A stretch of DNA of 64,000 bases from Bactrocera neohumeralis (Eukaryota > Arthropoda > Insecta > Diptera > Tephritidae). Location: contig NW_026089623.1 of assembly GCF_024586455.1 (NCBI RefSeq), positions 12,794,784 to 12,858,783 on the forward strand. Reading direction: 5' to 3'. How positions within the stretch are numbered: the first letter of the stretch is position 1; each line of letters begins with the position of its first letter. A program made the translations under genes and the position numbers. Positions 9,411 through 20,396 of the stretch are shown piece after piece. Below the pieces are notes generated by a model. The model did no database searches, was not told the DNA's origin, and was given only the letters and a program-made list of their open reading frames with translations.

Positions 9411-12400
9411 TCTTCTTCTTAATTGGCGTAGACACCGCTTACGCGATTATAGCCGAGTTAACAACAGCGCGCCAGTCGTTTCTTCTTTTCGCTGCGTGGC
9501 GCCAATTGGATATTCCAAGCGAAGCCAGGTCCTTCTCCACTTGGTCCTTCCAACGGAGTGGAGGTCTTCCTCTTCCTCTGCTTCCCCCGGCGGGTATTGC
9601 GTCGAATACTTTCAGAGCTGGAGTGTTTTCATCCATCCGGACAACATGACCTAGCCAGCGTAGCCGCTGTCTTTTAATTCTCTGAACTATGTCAATGTCG
9701 TCGTATATCTCCTACAGCTCATCGTTCCATCGGATGCGATATTCGCCGTGGCTAATGCGCAAAGGACCATAAATCTTTCGCAGAATTTTTCTCTCGAAAA
9801 CTCGTAACGTCGACTCATCGGTTGCTGTCATCGCCCAAGCACCATATAGCAGGACGGGAATTATGAGCGACTTATAGAGTTTAGCTTTTGTTCGTCGAGA
9901 GAGGACTTTACTTTTCAATTGCCTACTCAGTCCGAAGTAGCACCTGTTGGCAAGAGCAATCCTGCGTTGGATTTCCAGGCTGACATTATTAGTGGTGTTA
10001 ATGCTGGTTCCTAAATAGACGAAATTATCTACAACTTCAAAGTTATGACTGTCAACAGTGACGTGAGAGCCAAGTCGCGAGTGCGACGACTGTTTGTTTG
10101 ATGACAGGAGATATTTCGTTTTGCCCTCGTTCACTACCAGACCCATTTTCTGTGCTTCCTTGTCCAGCCTAGAGAAAGCAGAACTAACGGCGCGGGTGTT
10201 GAGGCCGATGATATCAATATCGTCGACATACGCCAGCAACTGTACACTCTTATAGAAGATGGTACCTTCTCTGTTTAGTTCTGCAGCTCGAACTATTTTC
10301 TCCAGGAGCAGGTTGAAGAAGTCGCACGATAGGGAGTCGCCTTGTCTGAAACCTCGTTTGGTATCGAACGGCTCGGAGAGGTCCTTTCCTGACGGAGCTT
10401 TTCGTGTTGTTCAACGTCAGTTTACACAGCCGTATTAGTTTTGCGGGGATACCAAATTCAGACATCGCGGCATAAAGGCAGCTCCTTTTCGTGCTGTCGA
10501 AAGCAGCTTTGAAATCGACGAAGGGGTGGTGTGTGTCGATTCTCCTTTCACGGGTCTTTTCCAAGATTTGGCGCATGGTGAATATCTGGTCGGTTGTTGA
10601 TTCGCCAGGTCTGAAGCCACACTGATAAGGTCCAATCAGTTTGTTGACGGTGGGCTTTAATCTTTCACACAATACGCTCGATAGAACCTTATATGCGATG
10701 TTGAGGAGGCTAATCCCACAGTAGTTGGCGCAGATTGTGGGGTCTCCTTTCTTATGGATTGGGCATAGCACACTTAAATTCCAATCGTTGGGCATGCTCT
10801 CGTCCGACCATATTTTACAAAGAAGCTGATGCATGCTCCCTATTAGTTCTTCGCCGCCGTGTTTGAATAGCTCGGCCGGTAGTCTGTCGGCCCCTGCCGC
10901 TTTGTTGTTCTTGAGGCGGGCAATTGCTATTCGAACTTCTTCATGGCCGGGTAATGGAACGTCTGCTCCATCGTCATCGATTGGGGAATCGGGTTCTCCT
11001 TCTCCTGGTGTTGTGCGTTCACTGCCATTCAGCAGGCTGGAGAAGTGTTCCCTCCATAATTTAACTATGCTCTGGGCATCAGTGACTAGATCACCTTTGC
11101 GGGTTCTACAAGAGTATGCTCCGGTCTTGAAACCTTCTGTAAGCCGCCGCATTTTTTCGTAGAATTTTCGAGCATTACCCCTGTCGGCCAGCTTATCAAG
11201 CTCTTCGTACTCACGCATTTCGGCCTCTTTCTTCTTCTGTCTGCAAATGCGTCTCGCTTCCCTCTTCAACTCTCGGTATCTAACCCATCCCGCACGTGTA
11301 GTGGTCGATCGTAACGTTGCGAGGTAGGCAGCCTGTTTTCTCTCCGCTGCGATACGGCACTCCTCGTCGTACCAGCTGTTCTTTTGCTCTTTCCGATAAC
11401 CAATGGTTTCGGTTGCAGCTGTACGTATGGAATTTGAAATGCCGTCCCACAGTTCCCCTATACCGAGTTGTTGACTAGTGCTCTCAGAGAGCAGGAATGC
11501 ATGCCGAGTAGAAAACCGTGCGGCAGTCTGTTGTGATTGCAGCTTTTCGACGTCGAACCTTCCTTGTGTTTGTTGGCGTGCGTTTTTTGCTGCACAGAGG
11601 CGAGTATGAATCTTAGCTGCAACAAGATAGTGGTCCGAGTCGATGTTAGGACCTAGGAGCGCACGTACATCTAAAACACTGGAGACGTGTCTTCCGTCTA
11701 TCACAACATGATCGATCTGGTTGGTAGTTTTTCGATCCGGAGACAGCCAGGTAGCTTGATGAATCTTCTTATGCTGGAATCTAGTACTACAGATAACCAT
11801 ATTTCGGGCCCCGGTGAAGTCAATCAGCCTCAACCCATTTGGGGATGTTTCGTTGTGGAGGCTGAATTTGCCGACCGTAGTGCCAAATATACCTTCTTTG
11901 CCCACCCTGGCGTTAAAGTCGCCAAGCACGATGTTGACATCGTGGCGGGGGCAGCTCTCATAAGCGCGCTCCAAGCGCTCATAGAAGGCATCTTTGGTCA
12001 CATCGTCCTTCTCTTCCGTCGGGGCGTGGGCGCAAATCAGCGATATGTTGAAGAACCTCGCTTTGATTCGGATTGTGGCTAGACGTTCATTCACCGCAGT
12101 GAATGATAGTACTCGGCGACGGAGTCTCTCTCCCACCACGAATCCAACACCAAACTTGCGCTCCTTTATATGGCCACTGTAGTAAATGTCACAAGGACCT
12201 ACTCGTCTCTGTCCTTGTCCCGTCCATCGCATTTCTTGGACGGCGGTGTTGTCAGCCTTTAGTTTTGCGAGGACATCAACCAGCTGGGCAGCGGCACCTT
12301 CCCAATTAAGAGTCCGGACATTCCAGGTGCATGCCCTCAAATCGTGGTCCTTATTCCGTTTGCCATGGTCGTCATCAAAAGGGGCGTCTCTCATCCGAGG

Positions 12401-12668
12401 CTGTGTTTTATTTTTCATTGGTATTGTTTTTTACGTGGCGGGTCCCAAGCCCAGCGCACAACCCTATGTAGGGAATGTTTCGCCTTCTCACATTAGCTCG
12501 CCTTCGAACGGATGTTCTTAGGCTACCCAGAGGATACTTGGTCAAAGACCGGAAGTAGTGAGCTGCTTGAGCCATGTGTAAAAGAATCGTTTCTGGCCAC
12601 TCCCAAGTGAATGGCGATCAGAGAACTTTCCTCACTTGCGTGAACTTCTACACATGACTCCATCCTCC
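9411..12668 (-). mobile_element. RTE-type non-LTR retrotransposon copy 2, full length
   Basis: An 11-bp target duplication (ATATGTATTCT) at 9400-9410 and 12669-12679 bounds a 3,258-bp element. On the minus strand it begins GGAGGATGGAGTCATG and ends in an AGAAGAAGAA-type tail. It encodes an endonuclease and reverse transcriptase of the RTE clade, the group often mis-annotated in databases as craniofacial development protein 2-like. It splits the endonuclease of the CR1/jockey-like LINE exactly between two recognisable halves. Confidence 0.93.
9439..12418 (-). pseudogene. RTE endonuclease-reverse transcriptase, broken
   Basis: A 722-codon frame starting at 12418 holds the endonuclease (CTWNVRTLN, AVQEMRWTG, IVLGDFNARVG, SDHYLVAAK) and the start of the reverse transcriptase (VLCPIHKKGDP, YQCGFRPGESTTDQIF, VDFKAAFD). 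A deletion of about 4 bp near 10387, compared with copy 3, shifts the frame. The next frame (10239-9712) carries LAYVDDIDIIGL, where the usual YADD is YVDD. A stop near 9709 then separates the conserved tail GRPPLRWKDQVEKDL (9636-9439). The catalytic core is nearly complete but not continuous, so the copy is probably inactive. Confidence 0.92.
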
Positions 12669-13548
12669 ATATGTATTCTGGGTAACTTTAATCTAAGCAA
12701 TATTGTCTGGTCCGGTTGTTCCTGTAGCCCTGCTCTTATTCTATCCAATTTTTTGTCTTCTCGTACATTATTTCTAATTGATAGCCTGCTTAGTCTCAAT
12801 CTGATTCAAATCAACTCAAATCAAATAGTCTTGATCGATTTGTTGATTTAGTCTTCCCCGGCGATAATTCAAACTTTAGCTTCCTGGATGGATTGTCTTC
12901 AATTACTTCAGCTATCTATCATCATTCTCCGTTAGCGTTGGAATTGAGTTGGATACTTATCTATTCGCTCCTGTCAAACCTATTAACGGGCTTGGTTTTA
13001 ATTTTGCATTTTGTACTTTTGCACAACTCAACAATCTGCTCATTGAGTTTAAATGGGATGATTTACTTTTTGCAGCAGATACTGCTAATAGTTTTTCCAT
13101 TTTTAAGAAGTCAATTCAACAATTTTCTCGTTATAATATTCCGGTTAAACATACTATACAACCACAAAAGCTGCTATGGTATATACAGAAAATTCTCTTC
13201 AACTTAATCTCATAATTCCTTTGTAAAATTTCAGCATTACACAAAACTGTTAAATGATTTAGATAAATTTCTCTATAAAAGTTTATTAACACAGAGTCTA
13301 ACAATAAGTCAAACCAGTCTTTTTGAAACTTTGTAAAATCTAGAAGAGCGTGTTAGGCTATTCCTTCTGCTTTACTCTGGGGTGATACGTCGGCATGTAC
13401 TCCTGGCGAAATTTCCAACTTGTTTGCAAAATTCTTCAAATCAATTTATGCACACGAAGAGCCTGGAACTACTTCCGCTTTATCGGCAAATAATTTTCCA
13501 ACCATAACTTTTGGCGCACCGTATGATGTTGCCAAGGCTATTTGTGAT
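12669..13548 (+). pseudogene. CR1/jockey-like LINE endonuclease end and linker (piece 4)
   Basis: After the RTE insertion the frame resumes with SICILGNFNLSNIVWSG, the LGDFNLP..W motif near the end of LINE endonucleases. Decayed linker sequence follows, ending in ISNLFAKFFKSIYAHEEPG near 13410-13470, like the segment just before the reverse transcriptase in CR1 relatives. It stops at 13548 where the BEL/Pao LTR begins; the reverse transcriptase is found at 27157 onward. Confidence 0.7.
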
Positions 13549-13811
13549 TGTTGCGTCATGCAACAAGATATGTATATTTGAAACCTAAAACTAAAATTAA
13601 GAAAACATGAATTATACCTTAATAATACATTTATAATACTAAAATATTACTTACCTTAACTTAATCTGTTACAATATTTAACGAAAGTTGAAAATTGTTA
13701 TACTTACCCCTTTTTTAATACATATTTATATTACTACTAGCTTAAGCCGTTAGTTTTAAGATTTAGGCTATGCAATTAGATCAAGTGAAATAAAGAATTC
13801 TCTTGTAATTG
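13549..13811 (+). repeat. BEL/Pao LTR, putative 5' copy
   Basis: Aligns by eye with 26853-27156 over nearly its whole length, apart from a missing block of about 46 bp and scattered substitutions. It contains AATAAAG near its right end, a plausible polyadenylation word. Confidence 0.8.
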
Positions 13812-14045
13812 GTCTACAACTTTGCTTTCGCCGTTTTCCAATAGATGTCTCTAGGGTCAAGCACTGGTCGATTAAATCGATTAGATCGTTTTATGTCGAT
13901 CTTGGACATTTGTGTCAACATTAACTCAACAAAATATTTGTAGAGATCTGTTTGCATCCCAAACTTATTCTCAACTGAAAATTACACTTTTTGAGCCGAA
14001 TTCTCGACATTTGCGGGAAATTTTGCTTTTCTTTTTTAATTCCAA
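13812..14045. other. Unassigned, within putative BEL leader
   Basis: No gene recognised. If 13549-13811 is a 5' LTR, a primer binding site should start here; the sequence GTCTACAACTTTGC does not match a tRNA end that I recognise. Confidence 0.3.
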
Positions 14046-14225
14046 GAAAAGTGCGGCTGAGGACCCGTCCACGCTTTCTGAGGCTGACACATACATAAAT
14101 AATACTATTACTCTACTAGTACCATCTATATGATTTCCATTAGGTATTAAAAAAATATAGAATTTTTGTAAAGCAACTTGTGTTAGTTTGCAAAAATATG
14201 GATCATAAAGCATTTCGTGTGTTAA
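14046..14225 (+). mobile_element. Mariner 5' fragment
   Basis: The stretch from GAGGACCCGTCCACGCTT through GTAAAGCAACTTGTGTTAG to an ATG reading MDHKAFRVLI matches, in inverse orientation, the region 43380-43530, which continues into a mariner transposase. Only the leader and about ten codons are kept here. Confidence 0.6.
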
Positions 14226-14261
14226 TAATAAACCTTAAATTTACAAAAAAAATGTTATGTT

Positions 14262-14426
14262 ATGTTATTATTGTATACTTACCCTAACAATACATTTATA
14301 ATACTAATATATTACTTACCTTAATTTAATATGTTACAATATTTAAGGAAAGTTGAAAATTATTATTCTTACCGTTTTTTAATACATATTTATATTACCA
14401 CTAGTTTAAGTCGTTAGTTTTAACAG
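14262..14426 (+). repeat. BEL/Pao LTR fragment, third copy
   Basis: Matches the middle part of the LTRs at 13549 and 26853 (from TATTATTGTATACTTACCCT to CGTTAGTTTTAA) with a few substitutions. Both ends are missing. Confidence 0.75.
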
Positions 14427-14559
14427 TCTCGACCAAACTACCACACGCACAAAATTATACAAATGTTAGTTAAGAAGAACAAGAAGCGAAGCAAGCAGCG
14501 AAACAAAAAGTAAACAAAGCAGCTACACCGAAAAAAGTTTTCATAATTAAAAAATATGT

Positions 14560-15010
14560 TTGTTTTAGTTTATTCAATTATTTTATTAAATTCTCATTAA
14601 ATCGCATATATGTTTGGCCGTTAGGTGATTTCTATATTTATTTTGGATTATTTTAAGATTGGAAAAGGCAGCTTCACAGTTGTAGGTTAAACCAAACATA
14701 TGTAGAATAAAGCTTGTAGATCTCGTTTATTGTGTTCTTATATAAAGTTGAAGCTAAATAAAGAGCAGCTATAAACGACTCCTTTTTCTTTTGTTTACCG
14801 TTTTCTTCAGCATCAATTGCTTTGTAAATGTTCATTTTTTTTAAATTCGCTTATTTGTTTTGTCTTTCGGAAATTTCAAGATTAGAAATATCTTTATGAG
14901 AATTTAAAAAATGCTTTTCTATTTTGAAAAGACGCTTACTCTTAAAAGTACTCTTGCACAACATACATTGCGCAAGATTATTTTAATTTTCATACATAAA
15001 AAATTTATCC
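14560..15010 (-). pseudogene. hAT-family transposase relic (ZBED/GTF2IRD2-like)
   Basis: On the minus strand a C2H2-like start (CMLCKSTFKSKRLFKIEKH, then FLNSH) is followed within about 270 bp by a C-terminal hAT dimerisation signature, LTYNCEAAFSNLKI then NKYRNHLTAKHICDLMRI. Stops and frameshifts separate the two. Most of the catalytic core is deleted. No terminal repeats were recognised. Confidence 0.65.
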
Positions 15011-15161
15011 ATTTTTTTGCTCAGTGCAAGAACAAATTTTGCCGTAGCGAGTGTCTGATTTGCTTTAGCGAACGAGTAAGTTGTTGCTTGTTCAAAATTC
15101 AGACAGCAACTGACTTGTTTTTGTTGATACATATACATACTTATATACCTATATATGTACC

Positions 15162-16070
15162 CAAGAATGATAGAATACAAGATTACGACACTAGTTTACA
15201 GTTAGTTTTTTTCGGTTTAGCTCTTGACAATTCTTACAAAAACAAATACATTGTTCAACAATTTCGTGACGTAACAGTTTTGCGAGAAGAAGAAGAACAA
15301 GCATAGAAATGCATACAAATTGTAAACCGAAAAGTAAACACTTTTTGAAATTCCCAAAATAATATTAATTCATTCGTCTTTGCAGGAAAAATTTCAGTGG
15401 AATGTTTAGAATATTGTTGCGAGAAAATATGTATATAATTAGTTTTAGGCACATCCACAATAAATAGAGTAGCATGTGTGGAAATTGTTCAAATGAAGAA
15501 AACCAGTGTAAGTGTATTGTTGTATTTATTTAAATTTCTAAGCATAAATATATTAATTTTTTTAAATGAAATGTGCAGTAGCTTGTTGTAATAATTATTA
15601 TGCAATTAAAGGATCGAAAACGAGTTTTTTCAGTTTTCCGGCCAATTTAATAGTTGCCAAAAAATGGGTGTTATATATTTAATACTAAATTAATAATTTC
15701 ACAATTCTTTTATCATAATTTCATACATCTGATACATCTGAACTTATAATATATGTATATATTTATATACAACACAAGAAACGTCTTCTCCATTTGAATC
15801 ACAACTTAATAGACAATTCTATTATCAATAGGCCGATATATTTCTTTAGAAATAATTCAAATCTTTTCACTCAACAATATTCAATCGCTTCACTATAACT
15901 TTTCATTAAAATCGAAAGAATTAATAATATTTTGCGAATTTACAAAAGCGTTTACTTTTCTGTTTACAATTTGCAAGCCATTTGACAGTTTTTCACTCTT
16001 GTTCTTCTCAACACGGAACTATGACGTTTCGTAATGGCGGTCGTCGTAATCTTGTATTCTATCATTCTTG
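15162..16070 (+). mobile_element. P-element-like transposon with THAP-type exon
   Basis: Terminal inverted repeats of about 28 bp begin CAAGAATGATAGAATACAAG at 15162 and end with the complement at 16070. They extend as an imperfect subterminal inverted repeat of roughly 150-170 bp. The flanks are ATATGTAC(C) at 15153-15161 and 16071-16079, an 8-9 bp target duplication. At 909 bp it is too short for a full transposase but keeps a THAP-type first exon. CA-starting ends of about 30 bp, 8-bp duplications and a THAP domain are together the P-element pattern. A Mutator-like origin is the alternative if the duplication is really 9 bp. Confidence 0.75.
15566..15682 (+). pseudogene. THAP-type zinc finger N-terminus of a P-like transposase
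   Basis: A 38-codon frame starts MKCAVACCNNYY and continues KGSKTSFFSFPAN to KKWV. This is the N-terminal half of a THAP domain: an early CxxxC(C) pair, a Lys-Phe-Phe-x-Phe-Pro block and a Trp near residue 34. The downstream C-x2-H half is absent, lost with the internal deletion or in a missing second exon. THAP domains give P transposases their sequence-specific DNA binding. Confidence 0.7.
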
Positions 16071-16078
16071 ATATGTAC

Positions 16079-18886
16079 CAGAGAACGGCTTCGGGTGAAT
16101 GAAAAACATTCGTAAGCACTCAACAGCCGAACAATCACACTGTTCGGATCAGCCGATCAAACTTGCATGCGCTCACATTTTCGTTGTTGATTTTAAATCC
16201 ACTCGGGTGTGTGAGATTTTTTGTTTCACTCCGAGTTTGTTCGGCTCGTGTTCAATATAATGATTTCGTGCACTTGCTCATTCGGTTCAACAATCATTGT
16301 TTTGAACAAGAACAACACTCAACTCGCAAAAATCAACTCGTATGATTTTACTCATGCGCGCGATTTTACTCAGCAAGCGGCACTTTTTCTGCACAGTTGA
16401 AATGTGAGAAGAAGAAGGTGAAACACAACACAATCAAAATATTTTCACAACAAAGCATTTATTTTCATGTTTTCATTTCATTTTAAAACAAATAAGGAAC
16501 ATATTCATTGGTTGCACCGCATATTACATACATATTTTGATTTCAAATTTATAATATACAAAACTTAAAATACGTAAATTAAGAAATTATATTAAAAGAT
16601 TGTAGAAAGGAATCAATGGTCGAAAGCTTTAAAATAAGAATTTAAAAATATTAGGCTGTCGACAGATTTTGGGCAAAGACGGTTCCTCTTTTCAGTGATC
16701 ACGTTTCCAGCTAAAGAAAATCCGCGCTCTACAGCTGCACTACTTGCCGGCATTGAGTGGACCTTAAGTGCGAATTTGGAGAGTCTTGGAGATGTTTGTT
16801 CTTTATCCTTCCACCATTTTAAAATATCAAATTCATCTCCTTTATCAACAATTTCTCTACAGTAGCCTTCCAGCTCATCTTCAGGTGTTTTAAAGCTATT
16901 AAGTGCCGACTTTTTAATTAGGTTGGGGAAAAAAAAGAAACATTTTGATCCTTGTCTACTTGTGTACTTGTTGAACATCTGTCAATTGAAATAGTTGAGC
17001 TTTCAAATAAAAATTCTGAAGTATCGCAATTTGGTGTGATTGGGCTAATTTGAGCAGAACTTGTTGATGTAACGTCCAAGTAGTTAATTTGTGAAATACA
17101 AAATTTTTTTATTGCGTCTTGATCGTTGGGCTGCATTTGTAACGCAGGTGGAAATAAGAAACAAGCAGCTTTTTGCCACACACAAATATTTGGAATCCAG
17201 ATTTCATCAACATTATTAAGAATTTTCTCTTTTAATGTTAAGAGTGCCGGTACATCTGCCACTTGTGGCACGCAAATATGCCGCATTTTTTCAATGGACG
17301 GTATAACGAAACATAGGGATGGCGAACTACAAAATTGAGGCTTCTTAAAAATGATTTCGAAATCGCTACATAAATCTACCAATTGTTTCAGCGTTGAAAT
17401 GTTTATAAGCAACAATCGTTGGCTTTCTTGTTTTTGTTTCAGAATTTCATTAATGCTGAACCAATTGTCTACAATGGACTTAAACATTGTGAAATTTGAA
17501 TTCCATCTTGTTGGGCATTGGTTTTTTAGCGAGGTTTGTAAATGATGCTGTAAGTTAGCTTTTTTAAAATATTTGACAATTTTTTTGCACATTTCTACTA
17601 ACTTAACAACTTCTAACGATTCCTTAAACGAATTCTCCAAAACGTTGGCAAGCAAATGGCTGCTGCAGTTTAACCGAATATTGTTCTGCAAAGCTTTGAC
17701 GATATTTGTGCCTCTATTAGTAAAGAACTTCATTTGGTCCAAATTATATATACCGAATTCAGCAAACAAAGTGTTCAACTTATTTAAAACGTTTGTGCTA
17801 GTTGAACGCTCGAAGTTCATTGACTTAATACCTAAAATTAGATCCACCAATTTTAAATCTTTTTGGTAGTGCAAGGTGACACCAAGAAAGTTGCGATGGA
17901 CGTAACTGTCCGTCCACAAGTCAACTGTGGCAGTTGCTCCACCACTATAAGTAACTTCGGCTAACTCTTCTTTAATAATTTTTTTTTTTCATCCGCCAAC
18001 TTTAGCGTAGCTCGAGACACCGTTGTTGCATCGGGCAGCAGGTCATCAAGATCAACTCCTTCCATATATCTCCCACCAATATTGATTAGGAACTTTGCGA
18101 TGTTCCTAAATCCATTTCCGTTGATTGCTGAAAAGGGTTGGCAGTCCTGTGTCACCCATTCCACACATGCGTCAATAGCATCTCTTTTTTCTTCTGGTTT
18201 CGCAGTAGTCAACAATGCTGTCTCTTTCAGCAACTTGCAGCATTTATGACGGCTTAAATTTGAAGACTGTTTCGCTGAGTATTTTACAAGATGATGACAA
18301 GACCGGCAGTATAAAAACCCATCCAGAGCAACGCCATCCTCCTTCACAATTTCTGCCAATATGTTCCAAATATTGCTTCTTCCCTTACGTCGGGCAGACA
18401 ATTGGTATTCATTTGCGCGAATTTTTTCAATGATGCCCTCCATATCGATCAAATAACAAAATGCAACTAATTATGAACTACAAAAATATAATATGAGTCA
18501 TAGCGAAAGGAAGATTTTGACTAAAAATAGCAACAACAAAAACAAGCTACAACAACAAACTTCATAGAAATTGTAACGGTACATGCAGTCGTAACGCTCA
18601 CATCGTGTCGTCTTGTCGCTAATAGTTTACTCATAATCGATCAACTCAAATTGAACTGAATGATGCTTTCGTCAACACATGCTCATTTTATTGAATGCTG
18701 ACTTTTGTTCAGTGAGTTGAATTGAGTGAGAAATTTTTAACTGAAGACTCAAGATCCTCGGAATTATATGTACGGCAAAATGAGTTGATTTTTACTCATC
18801 ACTGTGCTTTTTTTCAGTGAGTTGAGTTGACTGAAAAAGTTTGCGTTTGAGTAAATCAAGAAAATAGTGATTTTTGCAGTTCTCTG
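16079..18886 (-). mobile_element. hobo-like hAT transposon with terminal repeats and 8-bp duplication
   Basis: The left end reads CAGAGAACGG and the right end is the complement of CAGAGAACTGCA, which is the Drosophila hobo terminal repeat as I remember it. ATATGTAC flanks the element at 16071-16078 and 18887-18894, the 8-bp duplication expected of hAT. The 2,808-bp interior carries a minus-strand transposase with three overlapping frames. Both subterminal regions contain many TGAGTTGA/TCAACTC-type words, possible transposase-binding repeats. Confidence 0.93.
16613..18452 (-). pseudogene. hobo-like hAT transposase, two homopolymer frameshifts
   Basis: The first frame (18452-17961) has a BED-type zinc finger: SNIWNILAEIV, then CRSCHHLV and SSNLSRHKC. 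The second (17919-16918) starts at WTDSYVHRNFLGVTLHYQ, the hAT core, with CPTRWNSNF further on. The third (16978-16613) is the dimerisation tail: FALKVHSMPASSAAVERGFS, then NVITEKRNRL. The breaks coincide with an 11-T run at 17979-17989 and an 8-A run at 16929-16936. Apart from these two slips the protein looks complete, so the breaks may be sequencing errors or recent mutations. Confidence 0.9.
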
Positions 18887-18894
18887 ATATGTAC

Positions 18895-19204
18895 ATAATT
18901 CTTATATGTATATAGTGGAAGTGACCAAGTTGTGCAGTGCAGTGATACCTAAATACAGGAAAAATAAAGATAAAACATAAACAAAAAGGCTAACTGATCC
19001 CTTACAACAAAAAAAAGGTGAACAGTGATTAATGTATGTAAGTATTACGTGAATACTTTGTAAAATACTGTGGTCAAATATACATGCAAAATATAAAAGT
19101 GAAAAATAATGATTTAAACCTACATATATACCCAAAATTTAAAGCAATATACTTATACAAGTGGATAATATCCGTACTAACCTAAGCTTATGATAGCAAA
19201 AGAA
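18895..19204. other. Unassigned AT-rich, possible BEL leader
   Basis: No gene. Rich in A-runs and GTGAA words, as in many LTR-retrotransposon leaders. It lies between the hobo-like element and the 1-kb repeat. Confidence 0.3.
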
Positions 19205-20233
19205 ACAAGTAAGGAAGAGCTAAGTTCGGGTGTCACCGAACATTTTATACTCTCGCATGATAAAGTGATAATCGAGATTTCATTATACGTCATTTACATA
19301 TTTTTCAAATACCGTATTTTTGTAAAGTTTTATTCCGCTATCATCATTGGTTCCTAATGTATATACTCGTATTATACAGAAAAGGCATCAGATGGAATTC
19401 AAAATAGCGTTATATTGGAAGAAGGCGTGCTTGTAAACCGATTTCACCCATATTTCGTACATGTCATCAGGGTGTTAAGAAAATATCATATACCGAATTT
19501 CATTGAAATCGGTCTAGTAGCTCCTGAGATATGGTTTTTGGTCCATAAGTGGGCGAGGCCACGCCCATTTTCAATTTTAAAAAAAAACCTGGGTGCAGCT
19601 TCCTTCTGCAATTTCTTCCGTAAAATTTAGTGTTTCTGACGTTTTTTGTTAGTCGGTTAACGCACTTTTAGTGATTTTCAACATAACCTTTGTATGGGAG
19701 GTGGGCGTGGTTATTATCCGATTTCTTCCATTTTTGAAATGTATATGGAAATGCCTGAAGAAAACGACTGTGTAGAGTTTAGTTAAAATAGCTATAGTAG
19801 TTTCCGAGATATGTACAAAAAACTTCTTCCAGTAGGGGGCCCCTCCCTAATGCGATCCTTTGTGCCAAATTTCACTTTAATATCTTTATTTATGGCTTAG
19901 TTATGACACTTTATAGGTTTTCGGTTTCCGCCATTTTGTGGGCGTGGCAGTGGGCCAATTTTGCCCATCTTCGAACTTAACCTTCTTATGGAGCCAAGGA
20001 ATACGTGTACCAAGTTTCATCATGATATCTCAATTTTTACTCAAGTTACAGCTTGCACGTACGGACGGACGGACAGACAGACATCCGGATTTCGACTCTA
20101 CTCGTCACCCTGATCACTTTGGTATATATAACCCTATATCTGACTCTTTTAGTTTTAGGACTTACAAACAACCGTTATGTGAACAAAACTATAATACTTT
20201 CCTTAGCAACATTGTTGCGAGAGTATAAAAAAG
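19205..20233 (+). repeat. 1-kb dispersed repeat, copy 1
   Basis: Starts ACAAGTAAGGAAGAGCTAAG and shows a hairpin GTTCGG..CCGAAC, then TTTTATACTCTCGCA. It ends with the complement of that word (TGCGAGAGTATAAAA), giving 15-bp inverted repeats close to the ends. A (GACR)n microsatellite lies near 20060. The same 1.03-1.08 kb sequence recurs at 32829 and 61196. It has no long ORF. The hairpin plus (GTCY)n recall DINE/mini-me (Helentron-related) repeats of flies; the class is not proven. Confidence 0.9.
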
Positions 20234-20396
20234 GAAAAGGGAAGTATCGTGGATCCATAGAGTGCTAATACCTAGTACGTAAAACACAAAACGCACAATA
20301 GTGCAAGAAAATAAAAGAACGAAAGGCGAAGTGACAAAATTTCTAAATTGGGCTAGGGTGGCGGACATATACATATATACAAGTATATAAGACATA
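20234..20396. other. Short unassigned spacer
   Basis: Non-coding sequence between the 1-kb repeat and the Helitron. Its AT-rich right end resembles the sequence right of the Helitron, consistent with one interrupted leader. Confidence 0.3.
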
